From: Isochrysis galbana
Taxonomy: Eukaryota; Haptophyta; Isochrysidales; Isochrysidaceae
DNA length: 64,000 nt
Reading direction: 5' to 3'
Assembly (NCBI GenBank): GCA_018136815.1
Contig: CM030931.1
Coordinates: 1,105,511 to 1,169,510 of the forward strand
Every line of letters starts with the position of its first letter. Position 1 is the first letter of the stretch. The translations under genes and the position numbers were made by a program. Shown here in pieces: positions 45,210 through 54,599 of the stretch. The notes beneath the pieces were generated by a model, which was given only the letters and a program-made list of their open reading frames with translations, made no database searches and was not told where the DNA came from.

Positions 45210-45885
45210 CCTAAACTTAGTTGGCGCACCTGAACAAGCTAGAGGGCGTCGACCTCGAGCCTCGAGCCCGATTTCATCTCCAAGAGCGCCTCCGGCCCAT
45301 GGGAGATTTAAGTCACGGCTGACTGCGCCAACCCCCCTTCCTCCTACGCCTACCGGGCTGGCGGCGGCCTCAGTCCCCAGTCCCAACTTGCATCCTGGAC
45401 AGGCGCGGGACTTACCTATTCATTCTCTATTCTTCGGTGGGCGGAGCTCTCGCTCACGCCCACCCCCTTCTCCGCGTGCTCTCTCCCCTCTCTTGCGACT
45501 TGCGACAGGCCTGCAGCTATCCTCTGGCGACCCACGGAGGCTTCTGGAGGCAGCTCAGGGGTCAGGGGGCAGAGGAGGCTGGGGTTGGGCCCTGGCCTCC
45601 CCTGTCCTCTGCCTCTCCCTCTCTCCCTCGCCGGCGCTCCTGAGCCCTTGGGGTCACCACGTTGCACCTGTCTGCCTGTCGAACAGGGGGGGAGGAGGGG
45701 TTGGAGCAATGAGCTGGCCCTTGTGTTGTGGGTCAGGGAGTGAGAGGCAGGCACGCCTGTGGGGAGGGGAATGGGCCCAGAGGGCATTTTGCCCCTGGCA
45801 TGCGAGGAGGATGGGTGGTTCCTTCCCACGGCAGGGGAGGAGTGGAGGGGGGGGGGCCTTGAGCCCCATGGGTGAACCAAGTTCG
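45210..45885 (-). mobile_element. Hairpin-start retroposon relative, both ends inverted
   Basis: The left edge has ACCAAGCCTAAACTTAGTTG, the right edge CCCCATGGGTGAACCAAG. The body (GGCGGAGCTCTCGCTC, GCAGCTCAGGGG-like, GGGGGAGGAGGGGTTGGAGC) matches the inverse of 22790-23230. It may be a second fold-back copy. Confidence 0.5.
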
Positions 45886-45890
45886 GGCCC

Positions 45891-46796
45891 AACCAATTAC
45901 GTGATAAAATAAAATAATTAATGTTATATCCTAGCCAACCCCACTAGCTACTTGGACACAACTTTTCCGTCCCGGAATCCCGCCATGCCTGACGAGCCAA
46001 GTGTCCGAGTGCTACCGGGGGGAGGGGGCACTGCCCCCTCCCCTCGATATTTGTCCTCCCCCCAGTGCACGCACCGACCCCGCGCATCCCAGCACGTCCT
46101 CTCCTCGAGTCCACGCTGGGGGAAAACCCCTTTCGGGTAAAAGCAACGCGGGGGGGGGGGGGCACTCGTGAATAGGGGCCCAGGAGCGCTAATCTCTCCT
46201 CGCCGAAGCGAGTGGCCGCGGCGAGCCGCGGCCCTTCCCTCCTGGCTCTGGCGCCCCCGTCTTCTCTTACCCAAACGGGGCGAGAAGACACGTTTCTGCC
46301 GGAGGGGAGAGCTGCCGCTCCCCCCTCCCCCTCCCTCTTCCCTTTTCCTCCTCTCTTCCCTGCGGCGGGGGCCCATGGCGCGCGCCTGCGGCCCCTCTTC
46401 AGGTCCCCAGGAGGCGGGCAGGGGCCTGGGAGCGCAGCTCAGGGGGCAGGTGAGGCTGGGGCATGGCCCTGGCCCCTCCTGCCTCTCCCTCGCTGGCCCT
46501 CGAGCCCCTGCCAGTCGACTGGAGCTGGCTGGGGGGTCCTGATCAGGGGGGCCCAGGGGGAGGAGGGGCTGGTCAGAGGGATGGGCAGGCCACGACGGGC
46601 CAGGGCGGGCGAGTCAGGCGGGCCTGTGGGGAGAGGAATGGGTCAGCAGGGCTGTGTGCTCCTGGCAAGCCATCAGGCGTGCCAGGAGAGTGGGTGGTTC
46701 CTCCCCCATGGCGGGGGAGGAGTGGAGAGAGAGGGGGGCTCGTGCCCCCCCATGGGCGAACTAAGTATAAACTTAGTTGAACCAATTACGTGATAA
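45891..46796 (-). mobile_element. Family A retroposon, full length, with 17-bp target duplication
   Basis: The element lies between two copies of AACCAATTACGTGATAA (45891-45907 and 46780-46796). On the minus strand it begins with AACTAAGTTTATACTTAGTT and ends GGATATAACATTAATTATTT with an A/T tail. It matches 54703-55581 over nearly its whole length. Long target duplications plus a simple tail indicate target-primed retroposition, so this is a SINE-like or non-autonomous LINE element. Long open frames inside are G/C-rich artefacts without domains. Confidence 0.85.
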
Positions 46797-46804
46797 TAAC
46801 AAAA

Positions 46805-46850
46805 ATTAAAAATCTGAAGATTCGGGCTACTAGCTACTAGCTCTGGGGAG
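46805..46850 (-). repeat. LINE 3'-end motif
   Basis: AAAAATCTGAAGATTCGGGC followed by TACTAGCTACTAG matches the inverted LINE terminus at 7437 and 21567. Confidence 0.5.
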
Positions 46851-47476
46851 CCGAGAAGCAACGAGCTTCAACATCGCACCACCACGTACAACGGCACGAA
46901 TGACGAATGAAGGGCGTGTCATCTCTCATACATCGTCCTCTTCTCCTACACCACTATTGATGAGAAATGGAGAAGTGAGACGTACTTCGAGAGGTCCGTA
47001 AGGGCGCCAAACAGAGTTTGATCCTTGGCCGTCGATTGTCACCGCGAGCTGTTGGTACTTACAGACAAGCAGTCTATCGCAAAGAAGGACAAGAAGATGC
47101 GCCACGCCAAGCCGAGTCCATGCGCTTTGCCAATACAACCACAAGTCGTAGCCACGGAAATGGTACTCAGCTGGCGCAAATTCAACAAGGCTGGCCTCGA
47201 CAACGGTTCCAACTTGCAGATTACGGGCATTGTGGGTACAAATTAAGGATACTGCATGAAAAATGGAAGAGTCTGTTACAGTGCACAAGTTACAAAGTTC
47301 AGAGCAAGCAACCAAGGGACAAAACGGTGTCACGCAAAGCGGTCGGGGATTCGAGCGCGACGAGGCAACGCCTCACATGGAAATCGGGCGCTTCATGGTT
47401 CCGACGTCAACTGTGCATGGCGTCAAGTAACCATGTGTGGAAGGCACTCCCTTAGCGTGCGCGAAGGGGTAACGCC
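46851..47476 (-). other. 3' flank of homeodomain gene with decayed duplicate of its C-terminal end
   Basis: At about 47373-47440, minus, HGYLTPCTVDVGTMKRPISM resembles the true C-terminus YGYMTPYPVGAGTTRHPVAM, so the last roughly 100 bp of the gene is tandemly duplicated. The remaining sequence has no recognised gene. Confidence 0.45.
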
Positions 47477-49490
47477 TCACATGGCAACAGGGTGTCTTGT
47501 GGTTCCGGCGCCAACTGGGTACGGTGTCATATAACCGTAAGGCGCGGGAGGCAATCCCACGTTGGGTGAAACGGCGGCCGGATGCCGCTGTTGTTGCCCA
47601 TTCAGTTGTGTGAGAGCATTCGCAGCCAAGTCGGACATGTTGCGCCATACATGGGAGCGCGGTTGCTCGGTCGGCTCGGTCGGAAAACCCACAGCTTGTT
47701 GAGAGGCCATGTTCGGCGTTGGAACCACCGGAAAGTCGCGTTGAGGAGACATCATGCACGGGACACCACTGGGTACTTGCTGTTGAGGAAACATCATTGC
47801 GTTCTGCGAAGTTGGCGAGTACATACAGCTAGGAGGCACTTGACTTAGTCCGAAGCCGACGTGCAAAAAACCATACGGTGAGGAGCAGATTGTTGGAGGG
47901 GACATGCCCGGCATTGGCCTCGGGAAAGAGGCCTGCGGGATCATTGCTGGCGCCTGCGGCATCGCCACACTCCCATACTGCGGCGGAGGTGGCAATCCTG
48001 CGGCATTAGCAGTTCTCTGCTTCAGCATAGACTCGGACGCACTAATACGGTGGAATTGATGTTGCATTAGTACTTGCTGTGGCGGTAGCTCTGAAGGCTG
48101 CAACGGCCGATGTGCGGTGTAAGCAGAGCTCTGCATCTCGGGTGTGGCCGCAGACAATCCTGGTTCCGCCGCGTCGAGCAATTGGCTTCCATCTACGTCA
48201 GAGCCGCCACATGGAACTGGCAGGTAATGGCACGAGACATTCGGTGATGAGTGCAAAAGCGATTTTTGGTCGGAATGAGAGAGTTGGCCAGGCGCGGGCA
48301 GGACAGGCCCGCCATCTGCGGCAGGCCGCCCTGTGGGGTACGGCGATATGACTGGCCAGTTGTCGTTGAATCCATAGAAGCGGACTGGTTGCACGGAGGC
48401 CGCCGGAGCATCAATGCTGGAAGCCGTGGCGCTAGAAGTAGACAATGGAACACTCTCGGCGCCACTTCGCTGCTGCAACATTCAAGTAAGTCAAAAGAGA
48501 TAGGAGTTCAATCAAATGGTGACGAGCGCGGGAGTCACGCAGGTGCATGACTGATGAGTCATGTTGCCAACAGAGGGAGGAGTGGGGATGCTCACCTCGG
48601 ATGATATGCGTATCTCTTGCGATGTGCTGGACCGAGTGTGGCTTTGTAAATGCTGTCCTGGCCATTGTTGTGCTCGCTGCGCCTGCCAGCGCAGTTCACT
48701 TACAAATTTGTTTACTTGGTTCCAGTCGTTCCGTCCTGCATCGGATGGAAAACTGAGATTCTCGCCATTTGTGGGTGCGGCCGCGGGCCCCGAGACACCA
48801 GGCTGTTGTGAACCTATCGACTTGTCCGACTCGCTAGCCTGCAATGGCGGATGCAAAGGGAAGCTGCCGGCATGGGCAGAAAGATTCTTGATGAGGGCGT
48901 CGACATCTTGAACGCTCCGGTGCTGCACATTCTTCAGAGGCGGTGCCATTTGGCCGGAGGCGTGAAAGAGGGCCTTACACTTCTGCCGCCGGTTTTGAAA
49001 CCATACTTGCACACAGCGTGGGCTCAGGTTGAGCTTGGTTGCAAGCTCGAAGCGCAGAGCCTGAGATAAATTGCCATCCAGGCAAGCGGGTGGTCAGAGG
49101 TTTGTGCGATTTATGCGTAGGGCGGGATCCGGGGGATTGCCAGGCGCTCACCGGCGATGGGAGAGGACCAATTTCGAAGACCTGCTCCAGGACTGACACC
49201 TGGCGCCAGCTGAAGTTTTGACGTGTACGGGCGCGCTTGCGTTGCCGTGGCTCACCGTTGACCGTGAGCTCGATCACAGCACAGTTCTGATCTCCATCGT
49301 CCATCGTGTTAGGGCCATCATCTTCTTGCTCGTCGTCATCTGACCTCTCGTCAAACATCCTCTGAGGCTCGATGGCGGCTGGCTGGCTGGGTGCCCCATT
49401 GGCGTTCTGAAGCTCTGCCCTGGAACGTGTGATGTCGTTGGGGTTGTCGGGCGGCATGGGGTCGAATTTGGGGGTCGAGTGTTGACTCAT
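47477..49490 (-). CDS. Homeodomain transcription factor, 3 exons
   Basis: The minus-strand exons are 49490-49152, 49060-48596 and 48472-47477; all introns are GT-AG phase 0, giving 599 residues. The homeodomain spans the first intron: RARTRQNFSWRQVSVLEQVF and EIGPLPSP in exon 1 joined to ALRFELATKLNLSPRCVQVW and FQNRRQK in exon 2, with the expected W-F-N-R helix-3 residues and 60-residue length without insertions (a typical, not TALE, type). It is preceded by an acidic stretch (DERSDDDEQEDDG). The long C-terminal half is Pro/Gln/Met-rich and resembles an activation region. DNA binding in the nucleus is expected. ATG at 49490 is the first in the frame after a Pro-rich leader. The exon 3 acceptor may be three bases further in. 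Confidence 0.85.
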
Positions 49491-49559
49491 GGGATCTTCT
49501 GTGTCCTGCTGCCCCGGGCTGAGACCAGATCGAGTGCCGGGGCGGGGCGGCGGTGTGCG

Positions 49560-49700
49560 GGGGAGGGAAGGGGCGAAGGGGAAGAGGGGGGGCGGGGAGT
49601 CAGAGGGGGGGGGGGGGGGGGGCACGAAGCGCCGCGCAGAGGGAAGGGGCGGGCGCGCCTTGCGGGTGTCGAATGAGAAGCCGGGAGGGGGGGGGTCTCG
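49560..49700. repeat. G-rich low complexity upstream of homeodomain gene
   Basis: G-runs of 17-19 at 49604-49622 and shorter runs nearby; could form G-quadruplexes, or be assembly-sensitive. Confidence 0.5.
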
Positions 49701-50226
49701 AGCCCACTATCAAAAAGCCCCTGTGAAAGCAAAGAACGGGGTTTGAGAAAGTTCCCGAGAATATGAGATTCATGCTCCGTTCATCAAAGACAATGAGATT
49801 GTTCCTCGGGAGATTTTTTGGCTGGCGAATTGCCTGAAGATCCAGGATTTTTACAGATGAAACGGAGATTGGGTCTTCAACCTCGTCGAAGCTGCTGAAT
49901 TCCGATCGTCGAAGGTTCTCAGCCAACGGGAGCTGTGAGTCCCATGGTGCTGTTGGTGCGTATCAAAGTCTAGGAAGAGCCCAGAGATGTGGAGATTGCA
50001 CTACGGACGAATGTCTTCCGTCAAACGCCAAGAGGCGCCACCCGACGATACATTTGATCCATTCATCCAGGGCAGCCAGATGGAACCTCGCACCTTGCGC
50101 AATCATGTAATCATGAGTGTCTGAAGTAACAAACACTCTAAAGTACGTCCCGGCCCCTTCGGGGTTTAAGTTTAAGGTGGCGCTGTCACCGATACTGGGG
50201 GGGGGGGCTGGGGCACGAGAGCTCAT
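49700..50226 (-). pseudogene. Unrecognised ORF broken by a stop
   Basis: Two segments lie in the same minus frame: 50226-49963 (AGTYFRVFVTSDTHDYMIAQ, LDEWIKCIVGWRLLAFDGRH) and 49926-49700 (RRSEFSSFDEVEDPISVSSV, RSMNLIFSGTFSNPVLCF), separated by a TGA at 49965. The composition is protein-like. No family is recognised; it may be a pseudogene or element remnant. Confidence 0.35.
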
Positions 50227-50467
50227 CGGCCATCGGATCGGGTGCGCGGTCTCGCGCGAACGCTGCGCGGGGCGAGCCCCCCCCCACCCAGAGAGCCTGC
50301 TGGAGAGACTGCATGGGAACCCTCATAGTGACCCGATGGGCGATTGCGATTGCTCCGACCCGGAATCTAAAGTGTAAAGTGTTGTCGGAATTGAGCTATG
50401 TGCTATGTTGAGGAGTTGGAGTAAGGGCCCTTAGCCCTTAGTAAGGGGAATGATGCTAACGTACAAA

Positions 50468-50580
50468 TCCTAGATGGGAGAAACGTATTCACCGTTTTTC
50501 TACGAAGGCGAAAAACAGGCCGTTTTTGCCGTTTTTGCAAGCCCTTCAGTTTTTGTCTCCGTTTTTGAATGGCAACGCGA
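50468..50580. repeat. Word-repeat element of family C type (GTTTTTG words)
   Basis: It begins CCTAGATGGGAGAAACG, like the family C ends, followed by CCGTTTTTC, GGCCGTTTTTGCCGTTTTTG, CAGTTTTTG and CCGTTTTTG. No right inverted end is seen, so it may be truncated. Confidence 0.55.
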
Positions 50581-50599
50581 GCACTCATGCACCATGCGC

Positions 50600-50860
50600 T
50601 GAGCGTGAGCATATGTGGGCGCTTACGCGTGCGTGGAAAGAAAGAGAGGAGGAGGAGGGAGGGGAGAGGGGGAAGGGGGAGGGAGGGGGGCAGAGAGAAG
50701 GGTGGTGAAGGGGAGAATGAGAGAGAGGGAGGGAGGGAAGAAGAGGGAGAGGGCAGAGCGAGGGGGGGAGAGGGGAGAGAGGGAGAGAGAGAAGGGAGCA
50801 AGAGGGAGCGAGATAAAGGGAGGGGGGGAGGGGGAGGGGGAGCTCAACCTACTTTTATAA
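50600..50860. repeat. GA-rich low-complexity tract
   Basis: GAGGGAGGGGGG/GAGAGAGGG repeats over about 260 bp; no gene. Confidence 0.7.
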
Positions 50861-50889
50861 GTGGGGGTCAATGGGGGCCTCGCGCCCCC

Positions 50890-51347
50890 CTCTCTCCATC
50901 GCGGACACCCCCCGGGGTGGGCCCGTACATTCAACCCCAGCCCCTGCCCTCTGGCAGGGGCAGGGCACTCATCAATTCAGCCCAGACCCCTAGTGGGCGC
51001 GGGTCGCGAGCCGCACTCCCAGGCCCGCATGGGCCTGCTCTCGTACTGACTCCCCCCCCCATCCCTGGTCGCCAGGCAGACAGGGGCCTCAGGGCTGCAC
51101 CCAAGGCCAGCGAGGCGAGCGAGGGAGAGGCAGGGGGGGCCAGGGGCTGAGCCCCAGCCTCCACTGCCCCCTGAGCTGCCCCTGCTGGCCCTCTGGGCGC
51201 CCCTGAAGGACCTCTGAGAGCAGGCCATGGCGCGCCGCATGGCGACGCGCCGCAGGGACCGGGGCGGAAGAGAATGGAACGAGGGAGAGGGGGGATTTGC
51301 ACCCCCCCCGATGGAGTGTGGTGAGAAACGAGACCCATTTGCGTTAG
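50890..51347 (-). repeat. Family B element, 3' part (left of LTR insertion)
   Basis: It matches 13480-13930 in inverse orientation (CATCGCGGACACCCCCCGGG at the left edge, the CCCATTTGC palindrome arm at the right edge). Its other part continues at 53720 after the LTR retrotransposon. Confidence 0.7.
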
Positions 51348-51979
51348 TATCACAGGACGCCGTCCTTTACTTTCTACTCACTGCCAAGTCTTACTAATAA
51401 TCCGCAAGATTCCCTCCATCAAGTCGAACCCTCCGGACTTTGACCTCGATGATCGTCTCCACTCCCTTGCACACGATGTGCTACGTCTGAGTCAATCTCG
51501 AACGTCTGGAAGATTCTCAATCTATGTCTACATTCATCATGGACTTGATCTCAGTTCACCTCATGCTTCCGGACTCCTCTGATGCTCAATCTCAATGTAT
51601 TCTCAGATACCCCAAGGCACCCCTAGGACACCCCCTTGGTGAACTACACCCTCAGCCAATCAAGGTGCCCTAGTGCCTTTCTAACCCATTCGCCAAAGTT
51701 ACTATCATTCCTCTCTTCACTTCGATTCTGTTCTTTCTCATCTCTACCTGTCACACACTATTACCTGTTCTCTTACGATAGCTTAATATGTGTGATACAG
51801 GCTGAAGTGTTTTGTTAGAATCTCATGTGGCACAGTGGGGATTTGCTTGGTTTCCTGTCCCAAGGTGGCCCTCAGTGCTCGGTTTTATCCCCATCGCTCA
51901 CCTGTCTGTCGCGATCCCTCACAATGCTAGTAATCCTTTTTGCAATCCCTCTGGTCCACTACTGGGTACCAGTACAACA
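51348..51979 (+). repeat. 5' LTR
   Basis: 632 bp, differing from the 3' LTR by T at 51787 (C at 53522) and A at 51929 (G at 53664). Confidence 0.9.
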
Positions 51980-52641
51980 TGGAGCTCCCACCCAGGTGAG
52001 GCTGGCTGCCACTGCCACAGCCATGCCTGCCTGCCTCTTCTCGCCCCACTGGCGCTCGCTCGTCGCGCTCGACGAGCCGTTCACCGCACTCTCATCGTCT
52101 ACCCCCTCCCGAGCGCTTGCTCGCTCACTCCATTGGGAGGCCTTTGGAGTGGGAGGGGGTGGCCCCCTTCTGTCCCATCTTGCCTGCCCACCTCAGGATT
52201 GGTCCTGCGCGAAAAAGCGCGCTGAACGCTTGCCATTCGGCGCCGCTCCGGCGGACTTTGAGGCGAGGACGCTAAACGTCGCCCCTTCGACGCACTCCTC
52301 TTTCCTCTTCTCCTCCCACTTGGAAGGAGATTTGGGGACTGCACTCACCCCCTCTTTGCACTTGCACCAAAGGCCTTTGCCTCTACCCTCTTTGCTCCTA
52401 CCCCCACCACTTGGTGGGCCCTTCTCACTTGAGAAGCGAGGACCAAACACACACGTCGCACTCTCGACGTCTTCTCCTTCCCTTTCCTACTTCCCCCTGG
52501 GAGTGGAATCATTGGGGGGTGCACTCACCCCTCCCCTGCACTTGCACAAGGGCCCCTTTTTCCTGCCCTCCTTGTCCTTGACCCCATCACTTGATGGGCC
52601 CCTCTCACCACTCGCGCCTCACTACCTCGAGATCGTAGGCA

Positions 52642-53043
52642 TTGCCGTTTGCGCCCCGCCTCATCTGCACGGCCCACTCCGTGCATCATCTTATCCTTTC
52701 CCCCTCTTGGGGGGGGGGTGGCTATTCACCACCCTCTTACCACCTCTTGCACGCACTTCTGAAGGAGGTGGACCTCTTTGGGGCTTTCATCTTGCCCCCC
52801 TTCCATAGGTCGTCATCGCGTTCGACTCGACGACTCGCGACCCACAACCAACATCATCGCGCCGCTGCATTCCTACGTGACCTCGTTGCCAAAGAAGCTA
52901 TTGCGATGCGCCATGTCCCCGGCGATGCCATGCTCGCAGATTTCCTGACCAAAGCCATGGGCCCTGCCCCATTTTGCCGTCTCCTTGCTCTCCTAGAGAA
53001 TTGCGTTTCCATTCTTACGAAACACGTGTCCCTACCAATCTAA
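52642..53043 (+). pseudogene. Copia RNase H C-terminal remnant
   Basis: The last part of the frame reads HHRAAAFLRDLVAKEAIAMR, HVPGDAMLADFLTKAMG and FCRLLALLENCVSIL. This matches the Ty1/copia polyprotein end (IDIRxHFIRE-type, then VPxxxxxADxLTK). Upstream part of the frame is spacer. No protease, integrase or RT is present. Confidence 0.8.
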
Positions 53044-53082
53044 GGTCTAAGCCTCGGCTCCCGCACTCGCCTTACGGGGGGG

Positions 53083-53714
53083 TATCACAGGACGCCGTCC
53101 TTTACTTTCTACTCACTGCCAAGTCTTACTAATAATCCGCAAGATTCCCTCCATCAAGTCGAACCCTCCGGACTTTGACCTCGATGATCGTCTCCACTCC
53201 CTTGCACACGATGTGCTACGTCTGAGTCAATCTCGAACGTCTGGAAGATTCTCAATCTATGTCTACATTCATCATGGACTTGATCTCAGTTCACCTCATG
53301 CTTCCGGACTCCTCTGATGCTCAATCTCAATGTATTCTCAGATACCCCAAGGCACCCCTAGGACACCCCCTTGGTGAACTACACCCTCAGCCAATCAAGG
53401 TGCCCTAGTGCCTTTCTAACCCATTCGCCAAAGTTACTATCATTCCTCTCTTCACTTCGATTCTGTTCTTTCTCATCTCTACCTGTCACACACTATTACC
53501 TGTTCTCTTACGATAGCTTAACATGTGTGATACAGGCTGAAGTGTTTTGTTAGAATCTCATGTGGCACAGTGGGGATTTGCTTGGTTTCCTGTCCCAAGG
53601 TGGCCCTCAGTGCTCGGTTTTATCCCCATCGCTCACCTGTCTGTCGCGATCCCTCACAATGCTGGTAATCCTTTTTGCAATCCCTCTGGTCCACTACTGG
53701 GTACCAGTACAACA
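53083..53714 (+). repeat. 3' LTR
   Basis: 632 bp; preceded by the purine tract at about 53074-53082 and followed by the second GTTAG. Confidence 0.9.
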
Positions 53715-53719
53715 GTTAG

Positions 53720-54150
53720 CAAATGGGCGGAGGGGGGCGGCTGGCGACAGAAGGAAGAGGAGGAGGGAGAGACTCAAGACGCCTACGGGAACCACTGTGG
53801 CAGGTATCTCGAGGCGCAGTCTTTTATTTCTCGAGGACAGCTCGCGGCGAGAGCTGTAAGGGCCGTTCTTCTTTTTTGACGAGAGGTTCCTCCCCCCCCC
53901 CCCGGTGCTTTTTCCCGGAGAGTCGGCCGGCGTCGACCGGTCCGCCTCAATGGGTTTTCCCCCATTTTAACTTGTGGGGAGTTAGAATGGGAGCCGGGGG
54001 CATGCGAGGGGGGAGATGTGGAGGGGTGCATAGTACATAGTAGTATGTATCTGTGACAACAGCACGCGCAAGGTGTACGGGCAGGTGCGCCGAGGGCTGT
54101 CGTGTTAGTACCGGGCTAGTGAGAGTAGTGGTACTAATGCTCAGATAGAT
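53720..54150 (-). repeat. Family B element, 5' part (right of LTR insertion)
   Basis: On the minus strand it starts CTGAGCATTAGTACCACTAC near 54142 and runs to the CAAATGGG palindrome arm at 53720-53727, completing the element begun at 50890. Confidence 0.75.
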
Positions 54151-54170
54151 TGTTGAGGGGGAGGGGGAGC

Positions 54171-54560
<390 letters not shown>

Positions 54561-54599
54561 GGGGGGAAGGAGAGCGAGCGAAAGCAAGCAAGCGAGGAA

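Larger units (their letters stand above)
51348..53714 (+). mobile_element. Copia-type LTR retrotransposon, internally deleted
   Basis: Two direct 632-bp LTRs (51348-51979 and 53083-53714) differ by eye at two positions. They flank a 1.1-kb interior and are themselves flanked by GTTAG duplications (51343-51347, 53715-53719). LTRs begin TATCACAGG and end TACAACA, so the 5' terminus is TA rather than the usual TG. A polypurine tract (ACGGGGGGG) lies directly before LTR 2. The interior keeps only the C-terminal end of Ty1/copia RNase H, so the element depends on others for movement. Confidence 0.9.

Noticed and set aside
45416..46793. Long Pro/Gly/Arg-rich frames on both strands in the retroposon cluster
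   Set aside because: Frames are not conserved between the matching elements at 46 kb and 55 kb beyond what near-identity gives; composition reflects G/C richness.
50569..51353. Frames of 80-190 residues in GA-rich and family B sequence
   Set aside because: Low complexity, and the family B copies elsewhere do not keep the frames.
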